DNA from: Brevundimonas subvibrioides
Lineage (GTDB): Bacteria > Pseudomonadota > Alphaproteobacteria > Caulobacterales > Caulobacteraceae
DNA length: 64,000 bases
Direction: 5' to 3'
Assembly (NCBI GenBank): GCA_002280475.1
Contig: NCEB01000013.1
Coordinates: forward strand, 1-64,000
Position 1 is the stretch's first letter; each line of letters starts with the position of its first letter. Below are positions 16,964-25,325 of this stretch, piece after piece. The notes under the pieces were generated by a model. That model saw only the letters and a list, made by a program, of their open reading frames with translations. It ran no database searches and was not told where the DNA came from. The position numbers and the translations under genes are program-made.

Positions 16964-18309
16964 GGGGCGCTCCTTGGGGGCAGTCGCAGGCGAGAGATGA
17001 GGGCGGGGGCGGGTTCGGGCTCGCGCAGGGCGCCTTCGCCGTCGAAGGCGCTCCACTGTGATCGGGATACGAACACCAGATCGCCCTCATGGATCAATCC
17101 CGTCGTCGGTTCGTCGATCCGCGGCAGATTGGCCGCGAGGACCTCGGTCGCCTCGATCCGGTCCCGGCCGGCGCTCAGCGTCAGCCGCAGGACCCGCTGC
17201 GGCGCGGTGCCGTTCTGGATCGCATAGAGGGCGTCGCCGCCGTCGATCAGACCGTCGACGCCGATCAGGACGGCGTCGGAAGGGGCCGCGAGGCGCTGCG
17301 TGCTTCCGTCCGCTCCGACCCGCCAGATGCCCGAGGAATAGTCGGCGACGATCAGCGCGCCGTCATCGCCGGCGACCATGCCCTGGGGCGAGCCGAGGAC
17401 GCCGGGAGCCCGCATGACCTCCAGCGCCTCGGCCGCCGGGCGAAGGCGGAACAGGTCGCCGCCCACCGGATTTGCGACATAGACGGTGCCGTCGGGGCCC
17501 AGAGCCACGTCGCCCGCGCCGCGTTCGGTCGCTCCGTCAGGAAGGGCGTAGCGCTGGACCACCGCCGCCGTATCGAGATCGATGCGGAGGAGGGCGGGTT
17601 CAACCGGCGCGGCGTCTGCCAGGCGGCCGTGGGTCGCGGGCGGCAGGGCCATGGTCGCCGCCCACAGCACGCCTCGCGCAGGGTCGATCGCCAGTCCGAC
17701 GACGGCGCTGCGTTCCGGATCGTCGGCCAGCCACGGCGTGACGGTGCCGTCGTCCGACAGCGCCAGAATGGTCCGGCCCCGGACCTGGGACACCAGCCAG
17801 CGGCCGTTCGCCGGGTCCCTGACAATGGCCTCGACCAAGCCGGATCCCGGTATGGCCGCGATTTCGCCCAGGGCTGCGGCCCCGACCGGTTCGCCATTGG
17901 CACGCTGGGCTTCGGAGATACTCGCTCCGGCGGGCGAGGCCAGCAACGGCGCAAGGGCAGTGACCTGGGTAAGGTCGGCGGTCAGTCCCGCGGCCGCGTA
18001 GAGCTCAAGCTGGCGGATGGCGTCGTCGGGGCGGTCGTCCTCGGCGGCGATCCTGGCCCTCAGAACGATGACGCCGGGGTGGTTGGGCAGGTGTCGTTCG
18101 GCGGCCGCCAGCGAGCGTTCCGCCTGCGCCAGGTCTCCGGCCTGCCGCGCCGCCATGCCCTCGGTCCGCAGGCGTCGGAAGGCCGCGAGGTCGGTCTCCC
18201 CAGCGACGGCCGTCGTCGTTTGCGCGGGGGCCGCACCGACCCCCAGGCCGAGGGCGAACACCGCGCCCAGAACTCCGATCCCGATCATCGCCCCGCGCCC
18301 CCCGGCCAT
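16960..18309 (-). CDS. TPR plus SMP-30/gluconolactonase-like beta-propeller protein, exported
   Basis: 449 residues: a signal peptide (about 1-30, ending GAAPAQ), a TPR-like helical repeat region at about 40-110 (EGMAARQAGDLAQAERSLAAAERHLP...), then a six-bladed propeller-like region from about 150 to the end with repeated G-DG-V-VA patterns (GPDGTVYVANPVGG, GDDGALIVADYSSGIW). This resembles SMP-30/strictosidine synthase-like lactonase folds. The exact reaction is unknown. It is co-translated with the pirin and lies 4 bases after the Lrp gene's stop on the same strand. Confidence 0.75.
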   Translation of the reverse strand: MAGGRGAMIGIGVLGAVFALGLGVGAAPAQTTTAVAGETDLAAFRRLRTEGMAARQAGDLAQAERSLAAAERHLPNHPGVIVLRARIAAEDDRPDDAIRQLELYAAAGLTADLTQVTALAPLLASPAGASISEAQRANGEPVGAAALGEIAAIPGSGLVEAIVRDPANGRWLVSQVRGRTILALSDDGTVTPWLADDPERSAVVGLAIDPARGVLWAATMALPPATHGRLADAAPVEPALLRIDLDTAAVVQRYALPDGATERGAGDVALGPDGTVYVANPVGGDLFRLRPAAEALEVMRAPGVLGSPQGMVAGDDGALIVADYSSGIWRVGADGSTQRLAAPSDAVLIGVDGLIDGGDALYAIQNGTAPQRVLRLTLSAGRDRIEATEVLAANLPRIDEPTTGLIHEGDLVFVSRSQWSAFDGEGALREPEPAPALISRLRLPPRSAP

Positions 18310-18312
18310 GGC

Positions 18313-18804
18313 TCAGTGCCCCACATGCGGGGTGATGATCCCCAGCGGCAGGGTCGTCACATTCTTCACGCCCCGCGTCACGATATGGCTCTCGCAATCC
18401 GAGACGATGCCGAGGCTCAGCAACTTTTCCCTCAGGAACTGGTCGAAAGCATGCATGTCGGAGGTGATGATCCGCAGCACATAGTCCTCGCGGCCGGTGA
18501 TGGTCGCGCACTGGACCACCTCGGGCCAGTTGGCCACGGCGGCTTCGAAGGCGTCCAGATTGTCCTTGGACGGCAAGCTCAGCTTGACGATGGCATAGAC
18601 CTCGAAGTCGAGACCCAGGAGCGCGGCGTCCAGCAGGGTGACGCGCTTGCGGATCAGGCCGCTATCCTCCAGTCTCTTGATCCGGCGCCAGCACGGCGAG
18701 GCCGACAGGCCGACCCGCTCGGCGACCTCCGCGACCGACAGGCCGGCGTCCTGTTGCAGGATGTCCAGGATGCGGGCGTCGATCGGGTCCAGTTCGTCAG
18801 CCAA
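18313..18804 (-). CDS. Lrp/AsnC-family regulator (BkdR-like)
   Basis: 163-residue feast/famine regulator: helix-turn-helix at residues about 3-60 (ELDPIDARILDILQQDAGLS, SASPCWRRIKRLEDSGLI), then a RAM ligand-binding domain with QCATITGREDYVLRIITSDM. I chose TTG 18804 because GGAG sits 7 bases upstream; an in-frame TTG at 18834 lacks one. It is divergent from the branched-chain 2-oxoacid dehydrogenase operon, as bkdR is in Pseudomonas, so it is probably its regulator responding to branched-chain amino acids. Confidence 0.88.
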   Translation of the reverse strand: MADELDPIDARILDILQQDAGLSVAEVAERVGLSASPCWRRIKRLEDSGLIRKRVTLLDAALLGLDFEVYAIVKLSLPSKDNLDAFEAAVANWPEVVQCATITGREDYVLRIITSDMHAFDQFLREKLLSLGIVSDCESHIVTRGVKNVTTLPLGIITPHVGH

Positions 18805-18851
18805 AGCGTTTCTCCGTTTATCGTTATGACGCAATAAAATACCCTAAATCG

Positions 18852-18865
18852 GCCTTGTGCAAGGC
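18852..18865. promoter_or_regulatory. Possible Lrp operator in the bkd divergent region
   Basis: A perfect 6-base-arm palindrome GCCTTG-TG-CAAGGC lies midway between the Lrp gene and the E1alpha gene, beside an A/T-rich patch (18829-18848) unusual for this genome. Binding is inferred from position and symmetry only. Confidence 0.35.
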
Positions 18866-18951
18866 GAATTTGGGCGAGCGTTAACGGGGGCGGCATGCTA
18901 TCAGCCGCAGAAATCGACGACGCGCTCGGATCAACCGGACGGCAGGATGGA

Positions 18952-20184
18952 ATGACCAGGAACACCAGGCCGCTCTCGCTGCGGGTGCCGGAGCCCTCGG
19001 GCCGTCCCGGCGACGCGCCGGATTTCAGCCACCTCAAGCTCGACGCCGCCGGCGCCGTCGACCGGCCGCCGGTTGATGCGCGCCCCGTCCAGATGCTGGA
19101 CCTGGCGTTCCGCCTCGTCCGCGTTCTGGACGACGAGGGCCAGGCCGTCGGTCCGTGGAACCCGCGCCTCGATGCCGAGACGATGCGTCGGGGTCTGAAG
19201 GCCATGATCCTGACCCGCGCCTTCGACGACCGGATGCACCGCGCCCACCGCCAGGGCAAGACCAGCTTCTACATGAAGTGCACCGGCGAGGAGGCCATCG
19301 CGGTCGCCCAGGGCATGATCCTGAGCCGCGAGGACATGGGGTTCCCCACCTATCGCCAGCAGGGCCTCTTGATCGCGCGCGGCTATCCGCTCGCGACCAT
19401 GATGAACCAGATCTACTCCAACGCCGAAGACCCGATCAAAGGCCGCCAGCTGCCGATCATGTATTCGGCCAAGGACTATGGCTTCTTCACCATCAGCGGC
19501 AATCTGGGCACCCAGATGCCCCAGGCCGTCGGCTGGGCCATGGCCAGTGCCTACAAGGGCGACGACAAGATCGCCATAACCTGGATCGGCGACGGGGCGA
19601 CGGCGGAAGGGGACTTCCACAACGCCCTGACCTTCGCGGCCGTCTATCGGGCGCCTGTGATCCTGAACATCGTCAACAACCAGTGGGCCATCAGTTCCTT
19701 CATGGGCATCGCCGGCGGATTGGAGACGACCTTCGCGTCCAAGGCCATCGGCTATGGCCTGCCCGCGCTGCGCGTCGATGGCAACGACTTCCTGGCCGTC
19801 TGGGCCGCGACCCAGTGGGCCGAGGAACGGGCGCGGACCAACCAGGGCGCGACGGTGATCGAGCTGTTCACCTATCGCGGCGCGCCCCATTCCACCTCCG
19901 ACGATCCCGGCCGCTATCGCCCCGGCGATGAGCACGAACACTGGCCGCTCGGCGACCCGATCTCGCGTCTGAAACAGCATCTGATCGCGCTCGGCGAATG
20001 GTCGGACGAACAGCAGGCCGAGGCCGAGAAGGACGCCGTCGAACAGGTTCGCGCCGCCGGCAAGGAGGCCGAGGCCATCGGCACGCTGGGCCAGTCGCGC
20101 CCGTCGGTGAAGACGATGTTCGAGGAGGTCTATGCCACCGAGGACTGGCGCCTGATCGAACAGCGCCGGGAGGTCGGGGTATGA
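18952..20184 (+). CDS. bkdA1: Branched-chain 2-oxoacid dehydrogenase E1 alpha
   Basis: 410-residue thiamine-diphosphate-dependent E1 alpha subunit that decarboxylates the 2-oxoacids of Val, Leu and Ile. The ThDP motif is GDGATAEGDFHNAL ... NNQWAIS. Start: ATG 18952 gives MTRNTRPLSLRVPEP, matching the Pseudomonas BkdA1 N-terminus and its 410-residue length; an in-frame ATG at 18895 would add 19 residues. The TYRQQGLLIARGYPL and RGAPHSTSDDP segments are typical, the latter carrying the kinase/phosphorylation-loop equivalent. First gene of the bkd operon. Confidence 0.95.
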   Translation: MTRNTRPLSLRVPEPSGRPGDAPDFSHLKLDAAGAVDRPPVDARPVQMLDLAFRLVRVLDDEGQAVGPWNPRLDAETMRRGLKAMILTRAFDDRMHRAHRQGKTSFYMKCTGEEAIAVAQGMILSREDMGFPTYRQQGLLIARGYPLATMMNQIYSNAEDPIKGRQLPIMYSAKDYGFFTISGNLGTQMPQAVGWAMASAYKGDDKIAITWIGDGATAEGDFHNALTFAAVYRAPVILNIVNNQWAISSFMGIAGGLETTFASKAIGYGLPALRVDGNDFLAVWAATQWAEERARTNQGATVIELFTYRGAPHSTSDDPGRYRPGDEHEHWPLGDPISRLKQHLIALGEWSDEQQAEAEKDAVEQVRAAGKEAEAIGTLGQSRPSVKTMFEEVYATEDWRLIEQRREVGV

Positions 20185-20193
20185 TCCCCTATT

Positions 20194-20323
20194 CCGCTCA
20201 TCCCCGCGAAAGCGGGGACCCAGTGCTTTGGGCGATGGCTGCCCTCGTTCATCGCGCTGACCCCCATCCCACACGCCTTGCCTCACAACAGAACTGGGTC
20301 CCCGCTTTCGCGGGGATGAGCGG
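20194..20323. repeat. 130-bp inverted REP doublet (family F2, copy 1)
   Basis: Terminal inverted repeats: CCGCTCATCCCCGCGAAAGC at the left end and its complement at the right, each with an internal CCCCGC/GCGGGG hairpin. The middle is not conserved. It separates bkdA1 from bkdA2 inside the operon. Copies 2 and 3 are at 42095-42219 and 56519-56648. Confidence 0.9.
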
Positions 20324-20332
20324 TGGTTTTCA

Positions 20333-21454
20333 ATGAGCGAGACCTTCACCGAAACCGACCGCACGGACGGCATCGAGCCGGACATGGCCGACCAGTCCAA
20401 CGCCCCGGCGTCCGACGCGCCGGACGCGCCGGCCGTCGCCCCCATGAACATGATCCAGGCGCTGAATTCGGCGCTGGACGTCAAGATGGCCGAAGACCCG
20501 AACGTGCTCTCGTTCGGCGAGGACGCGGGCTATTTCGGCGGCGTCTTCCGGGTCACGGATCACTTGCAGAAGAAGCACGGCCTGACCCGCAGCTTCGACG
20601 CTCCGATCTCGGAGTGCGGCATCGTCGCCGCCGCCATCGGCATGGGCGCCTATGGCCTGCGCCCGGTCGTCGAGATCCAGTTCGCCGACTACATCTATCC
20701 CGCCTACGACCAGATCGTTTCGGAGGCCGCCAAGCTGCGCTACCGTTCGGCGGGCCAGTTCACCGCCCCCATCGTGGTGCGTTCCCCCTATGGCGGCGGC
20801 ATCTTCGGCGGTCAGACCCACAGCCAGTCGCCGGAAAGCCTGTTCACCCATATCGCCGGGCTTAAGGTGGTGATTCCGTCCAACCCCTATGACGCCAAGG
20901 GCCTGTTGACCGCGGCGATCGAGGACGACGACCCGGTCATCTTCTTCGAGCCCAAGCGGCTGTACAACGGCCCCTTCGACGGCTGGCACCAGAAGCCCGT
21001 GTCCCCCTGGAAGGCCCAGGAACTCGCCCAGGTGCCGACCGGCAAGTATGTCGAACCCATCGGAAAGGCGCGCGTGATGCGCGAGGGCGCCGACGTCACC
21101 ATCCTCGCTTATGGCTCCATGGTGTGGGTCTCGCTGGCGGGTGCCGAACATGCCGGTGTGGATGCCGAGGTGATCGACCTGCGCACCCTCGTCCCGCTCG
21201 ACATCGAGACCATCGAGGCCAGCGTGAAGAAGACCGGCCGCTGCGTCATCGTCCATGAAGCCCCGAAAACCTCCGGGTACGGAGGAGAGCTGTCGGCCCT
21301 CGTCCAGGAGCGCTGCTTCTATCATCTGGAAGCCCCCGTGACCCGCGTCTGCGGCTGGGACACGCCCTATCCGCACGCCTTCGAGTGGGAGTATTTCCCG
21401 GGTCCGGAACGGGTGGCGACGGCGCTGAAATCTGTCATGGCGGGAGGACGCTGA
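20333..21454 (+). CDS. bkdA2: Branched-chain 2-oxoacid dehydrogenase E1 beta
   Basis: 373-residue transketolase-like beta subunit that completes the E1 active site. Conserved segments are SFGEDAGYFGGVFRVTDHL, FDAPISECGIVAAAIGMGAYGL, IYPAYDQIVSEAAKLRYRS, GGGIFGGQTHSQSPES and FEPKRLYNGPFDGWH. The first about 37 residues are a variable acidic/Ala-Pro lead. ATG 20333 begins 9 bases after a REP element, whose edge supplies the weak GGTGG site; ATG 20384 is an alternative. The stop overlaps the E2 start (TGATG). Confidence 0.94.
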   Translation: MSETFTETDRTDGIEPDMADQSNAPASDAPDAPAVAPMNMIQALNSALDVKMAEDPNVLSFGEDAGYFGGVFRVTDHLQKKHGLTRSFDAPISECGIVAAAIGMGAYGLRPVVEIQFADYIYPAYDQIVSEAAKLRYRSAGQFTAPIVVRSPYGGGIFGGQTHSQSPESLFTHIAGLKVVIPSNPYDAKGLLTAAIEDDDPVIFFEPKRLYNGPFDGWHQKPVSPWKAQELAQVPTGKYVEPIGKARVMREGADVTILAYGSMVWVSLAGAEHAGVDAEVIDLRTLVPLDIETIEASVKKTGRCVIVHEAPKTSGYGGELSALVQERCFYHLEAPVTRVCGWDTPYPHAFEWEYFPGPERVATALKSVMAGGR

Positions 21455-23166
21455 TGGGTCGATTCGTCTTCAAACTGCCTGACGTGGGCGAAGGCACCGC
21501 CGAGGCCGAACTGGTCGCCTGGCACGTCGCCGTCGGCGATACGGTCTCGGAGGATCAGATCCTGGCCGACATCATGACGGACAAGGCGACGGTGGAACTG
21601 ACCTCGCCCGTCGCGGGGACGGTCACGGCCCTGCACGGCGAGCCCGGCGTCATGTCGCCCGTCGGCGGGCCGCTGGTGGAGTTCGAGGTCGAGGGGGCGG
21701 GGAATTCGGAGTCCGTGGCTCAGAACCCCTCCGTCTCCTCGCAAGAGCTCGGATCCACCTCCCCATCCGCAAGCGCGGACGGGGAGGAGACCGTGTTGGC
21801 GTCTCCTCCCCATTCGCAGAATGGGGAGGTGGCACGGAGCGATAGCGAAGTGACGGAGGGGCTCTTGGCCGCCCCCGGCAACTACGTCTTCAAGCTTCCC
21901 GACGTGGGCGAGGGCACCGCCGAGGCCGAGCTCGTCGCCTGGCACGTCGCGGTCGGCGACACCGTGACCGAGGACCAGCTTCTCGCCGAGGTCATGACCG
22001 ACAAGGCCACCGTCGAACTGACCAGCCCCGTCGCCGGTGTGGTCACGGCGCTGCACGGCGACGCAGGCACCCAGGTCCCCGTCGGCGGCCCGCTGGTGCG
22101 CTTCGACGTCGAGGGCAAGGGCAATGTCACGGCCTCGCCCCCCTCGAACCCTGCTCCGCAGGCTTCGGTCCTCCCAGAGGGGGGACAGACGACGCGCACC
22201 GTCTCTCCGCCTCCTGGGCGGAGACAGGCGGCGCAGCCGCCAGAGGCGGGCAAGTCCGTCTCCCGCGCCCCCCAGACCCCCGGCGTCCGGCCGCTCGCCT
22301 CTCCGGCGGTCAGGAAGCGCGCCCGCGAACTGGGCGTCGAGCTCCCGTTCGTGCCCGGCTCCGGCCCGGCCGGCCGCATCGAGCACGGCGACCTGGACGC
22401 CTTCCTGGCCGGCGGATCGCGCCCGGCCGTGCCCGCCTCGACCGGCTCGACCTATGCCCCGGCCGAAGGCACGACCGAGGTCCGCATCATCGGCCTGCGC
22501 CGCAAGATCGCGGAGAAGATGGCCGAGAGCGTCCGGCGCATCCCCCACATCACCTATGTCGAGGAGATCGACGTCACGGCGCTGGAGGATCTGCGGGCCC
22601 ATCTGAACGCACAGAACAAGGGCAGCGATCGTCCGAAGCTCACCGTCCTGCCCTTCATCGCCCGCGCCATCGTCGTGGCCCTGCGCGACCAGCCGCAGAT
22701 CAACAGCCACTATGACGACGAGGCCGGGGTCCTGACCCAGCACGCGGCCGTGCATCTGGGCATCGCCGCCCAGACGCCGAACGGCCTGATGGTGCCGGTC
22801 GTCCGTCACGCCGAGGCGCGCGATCCGTATGACACCGCCCTGGAAATCGCCCGCGTCTCGGGCGCCGCCAAGGACGGCTCGGCCAAGCGCGAGGAACTGA
22901 CTGGCTCGACCATCACCATCACCTCGCTGGGCACGCTGGGCGGCGTCGTCCACACCCCGATCATCAACCACCCCGAGGTCGCCATCGTCGGCCCCAACAA
23001 GATCGAGGAGCGGGTGGTGGTGCGGAACGGCCAGATGGTCGTGCGCAAGATGATGAACCTGTCGTCGTCCTTCGATCACCGTATCGTCGACGGCCACGAC
23101 GCCGCGGTCTTCGTCCAGCGCATCAAGGGCCTGCTGGAACAGCCCGCGACGCTGTGGATGGGGTGA
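21454..23166 (+). CDS. bkdB: Branched-chain 2-oxoacid dehydrogenase E2 with two lipoyl domains
   Basis: 570-residue dihydrolipoyl acyltransferase core of the complex. Domains: lipoyl 1 (4-81, Lys44 in MTDKATVE), linker (83-141), lipoyl 2 (144-221, Lys184), second linker (222-275), E1/E3-binding domain (278-320, PLASPAVRKRAREL), and the acyltransferase domain (340-570) with SSSFDHRIVDGHD, His542 and Asp546. The two lipoyl domains agree at about 65 of 78 positions. The first linker is made by an in-frame repeat element. The Pseudomonas enzyme as I recall it has one lipoyl domain and 423 residues. GGGAGGA precedes ATG 21454. Confidence 0.94.
   Translation: MGRFVFKLPDVGEGTAEAELVAWHVAVGDTVSEDQILADIMTDKATVELTSPVAGTVTALHGEPGVMSPVGGPLVEFEVEGAGNSESVAQNPSVSSQELGSTSPSASADGEETVLASPPHSQNGEVARSDSEVTEGLLAAPGNYVFKLPDVGEGTAEAELVAWHVAVGDTVTEDQLLAEVMTDKATVELTSPVAGVVTALHGDAGTQVPVGGPLVRFDVEGKGNVTASPPSNPAPQASVLPEGGQTTRTVSPPPGRRQAAQPPEAGKSVSRAPQTPGVRPLASPAVRKRARELGVELPFVPGSGPAGRIEHGDLDAFLAGGSRPAVPASTGSTYAPAEGTTEVRIIGLRRKIAEKMAESVRRIPHITYVEEIDVTALEDLRAHLNAQNKGSDRPKLTVLPFIARAIVVALRDQPQINSHYDDEAGVLTQHAAVHLGIAAQTPNGLMVPVVRHAEARDPYDTALEIARVSGAAKDGSAKREELTGSTITITSLGTLGGVVHTPIINHPEVAIVGPNKIEERVVVRNGQMVVRKMMNLSSSFDHRIVDGHDAAVFVQRIKGLLEQPATLWMG
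21726..21866. repeat. Family F3 repeat element inside bkdB
   Basis: 141 bases (47 codons). It starts CCCCTCCGTCTCCTCGCAAG... and ends with the complementary GACGGAGGGG, with inner GGGGAGG hairpins. It matches the intergenic elements at 49526-49658 and 27707-27837, and the reading frame passes through it, encoding E2 residues of about 91-138. Confidence 0.8.
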
Positions 23167-23254
23167 CGGCGATGCCCGGTCCGTCAGGGATCGTCGTTTG
23201 CGAAGCGGCGCCATTTGGCGTTCATGGACCTTTGATACGCGAGGGAAGAAAGCC

Positions 23255-23761
23255 ATGATCCGCGTCCTGACCGCCGCCGTGACCGCCGCCGCGCTGGTGG
23301 CGGCGTCGCCCGCGTTGGCCTGCATGCCGCCGCCGCCCAACGCCTCCTACGAGACCCAGATGGCCCGCGCGGCCTTCGTCGGGCGGGTGGTGTCGATCGA
23401 ACGGTCGGACCCGGCCGGCTGCCTGGAGGATGCCCGCGCCAGGGCCAAGGACAGGATGTCCGGCGATCCCGGCGAAGCTGCGTGCGAGGCCTTCGGCTAC
23501 GCCACGCTGGAGCCCGCCTGGATCATCAAGGGCGAGGACCTCGTGACCGGCCCCTTCCGCGTCTTCTGGAATCGGGTCGGGTTCTGCACGGTCGGGTGGG
23601 AGCCCCGGATGGGCGACCTGGCTGTCGCCATGATCCCCGAGGATCCACGCCGGCTGGGCGAGGGCACGACCGCCGTCGTGGACGGCATCCAGCAGGGCGA
23701 AATTCTGTTTCAGATCATCATGGAGCTGGTCGAAGAGATCCAGCCCCGACCTTCCCAGTAA
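23255..23761 (+). CDS. Secreted hypothetical protein in the bkd operon
   Basis: 168 residues with a signal peptide (about 1-22, ending SPALA, Cys next). The mature part has Cys at its first position, and further Cys in AGCLED, AACEAFG and GFCTVGW that could form disulfides. Central sequence: AFVGRVVSIERSDPAGC and LEPAWIIKGEDLVTGPFRVFW. I do not recognise the family. ATG 23255 has GGAAG upstream. It sits between E2 and E3, with 88 bases before and 9 after, so it is probably co-transcribed, but a periplasmic protein has no obvious part in this cytoplasmic complex. Confidence 0.75.
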   Translation: MIRVLTAAVTAAALVAASPALACMPPPPNASYETQMARAAFVGRVVSIERSDPAGCLEDARARAKDRMSGDPGEAACEAFGYATLEPAWIIKGEDLVTGPFRVFWNRVGFCTVGWEPRMGDLAVAMIPEDPRRLGEGTTAVVDGIQQGEILFQIIMELVEEIQPRPSQ

Positions 23762-23770
23762 CGGCGGCGC

Positions 23771-25210
23771 ATGACCCAGACCCTCAAAACCAAAGTCCTC
23801 ATCATCGGTGCCGGCACCGGCGGCTATGTCGCCGGCATCCGCTGCGGACAGCTGGGGCTGGAGACCGTGCTGGTCGACGGTGGCGACGGGCTGGGTGGGA
23901 CCTGCCTGAACGTCGGCTGCATTCCGTCCAAGGCGATCATCCACGCGGCATCCAAGTTCGAGACCGTGGCCAAGGCCGCGGGCGGCGGGACGCTGGGCAT
24001 CACCGCGTCCGCTCCCGCCATCGACCTGGCCCAGACCCGCGAGTGGAAGGACGGGATCGTCCGTAAGCTGAACGCCGGGGTCGCGGCCTTGCTGAAGAAG
24101 GCCAAGGTCAAGGTCGTCAAGGGCTGGGCGACCTTCGACGACGCCAAGACCTGTCGCGTCGAGACCGACGATGGCCCCGTCACCATCACGGCCGAGCACG
24201 TCATCCTGGCGACCGGCTCCGAACCCGTCGAACTGCCCTTCCTGCCGTTCGGCGGCGACGTCATCTCCTCGACCGAGGCCCTGTCGCTGGACGCCGTGCC
24301 GGGCAAGCTGGTCGTGGTCGGCGGCGGCTACATCGGGCTGGAACTGGGCATCGCCTATCGCAAGCTGGGGGCCCAGGTCGCCATCGTCGAAATGGCCGAC
24401 CGCATCCTGCCGCTCTACGACAAGGCCCTGACCGACCCGGTCATGAAGTGGCTGACCGATCACGGCGTCGATATGCACCTCGGGGCCCGCGCCGGCGGTT
24501 TCGGCGATGGCAAGCTGTCGATCACGACGAAGGACGGCGAACCGCTGCAACTGGACGCCGGCAAGGTGCTGGTCACCGTGGGCCGACGTCCGCGCACCTC
24601 CGGCTGGGGTCTGGAAAACATGGGCGTCGCCATGGCCGGGCCGTTCGTGAAGATCGACGACCGCTGCGCCACCTCGATGAAGAATGTCTGGGCCGTCGGC
24701 GACCTGACCGGCGAACCCATGCTGGCCCATAAGGGTTCGGCCCAGGGCGAGATGGTCGCCGAGATCATCGCCGGTCGCGCTCAAGCAGCGAGCGGCCGCG
24801 CCGCGAGCGATAGCGCAAACGAACGACTCTTCGATCCCGTCACGATCGCCGCCGTCTGCTTCACCGAACCGGAGATCGTCTCCGCCGGCCTCGGCCCGCT
24901 CGACGTCGAGGGCCGCGACGACGTCATCACCTCGGTCTTCCCGCTCGCCGCCATCGGCCGGGCGCTCGCCATCGAAGCGGGCGAGGACGGGGGCTTCGTC
25001 CGGGTGCTGGCGTCAAAATCCGACCACCGCATCCTGGGCGTCCAGGCGGTGGGCCAGCACGTCGCCGAACTGTCCAACAGCTTCGCCCAGATGCTGGAGA
25101 TGGGGGCGGTGCTGGAGGACGTCGCGGGCGTCATCCACGTCCACCCGACGCTGGGCGAGGCGTTCCACGAGGCGAGCCTGCGCGCGCTGGGCCACGCCAT
25201 TCATATCTAG
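23771..25210 (+). CDS. lpd: Dihydrolipoyl dehydrogenase (E3 of the bkd complex)
   Basis: 479-residue FAD disulfide reductase that reoxidises the lipoyl groups of E2 with NAD+. FAD-binding [12 protein letters not shown] (about 15-26), redox pair [16 protein letters not shown]-binding [10 protein letters not shown], and the C-terminal [19 protein letters not shown] with the catalytic His-Glu pair are all present. Residues of about 336-352 ([16 protein letters not shown]) are an insertion encoded by a repeat element, where the Pseudomonas LpdV I recall has a short loop. Last gene of the operon. Confidence 0.95.
   Translation: MTQTLKTKVLIIGAGTGGYVAGIRCGQLGLETVLVDGGDGLGGTCLNVGCIPSKAIIHAASKFETVAKAAGGGTLGITASAPAIDLAQTREWKDGIVRKLNAGVAALLKKAKVKVVKGWATFDDAKTCRVETDDGPVTITAEHVILATGSEPVELPFLPFGGDVISSTEALSLDAVPGKLVVVGGGYIGLELGIAYRKLGAQVAIVEMADRILPLYDKALTDPVMKWLTDHGVDMHLGARAGGFGDGKLSITTKDGEPLQLDAGKVLVTVGRRPRTSGWGLENMGVAMAGPFVKIDDRCATSMKNVWAVGDLTGEPMLAHKGSAQGEMVAEIIAGRAQAASGRAASDSANERLFDPVTIAAVCFTEPEIVSAGLGPLDVEGRDDVITSVFPLAAIGRALAIEAGEDGGFVRVLASKSDHRILGVQAVGQHVAELSNSFAQMLEMGAVLEDVAGVIHVHPTLGEAFHEASLRALGHAIHI
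24777..24817. repeat. Family F5 repeat inside lpd
   Basis: 41 bases starting CGCTCAAGCAGCGAGCGGCC. It is nearly the reverse complement of the intergenic copy at 25212-25254 and keeps the lpd frame. Confidence 0.75.
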
Positions 25211-25211
25211 G

Positions 25212-25254
25212 GGTCGCTAACGCTCGCTACGCGGTCGCTCGCTGCTTGAGCGAC
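25212..25254. repeat. Family F5 repeat after lpd
   Basis: 43 bases, GGTCGCTAACGCTCGCTACG to CTGCTTGAGCGAC, beginning one base after the lpd stop. Related copies lie at 24777-24817 (inverted), 49481-49522 and, more divergent, 35618-35668. Confidence 0.75.
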
Positions 25255-25325
25255 AGGGCGCGTGGGTTCTCAGCTTGAGCGTTCCTCCGGCCCATGCCTA
25301 ACTCCCTCGAAACCGGGGGAAGTCC

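Noticed and set aside
18895-20184. E1 alpha starting at ATG 18895
   Set aside because: It adds 19 residues not seen in known BkdA1, while ATG 18952 matches the family N-terminus and length.
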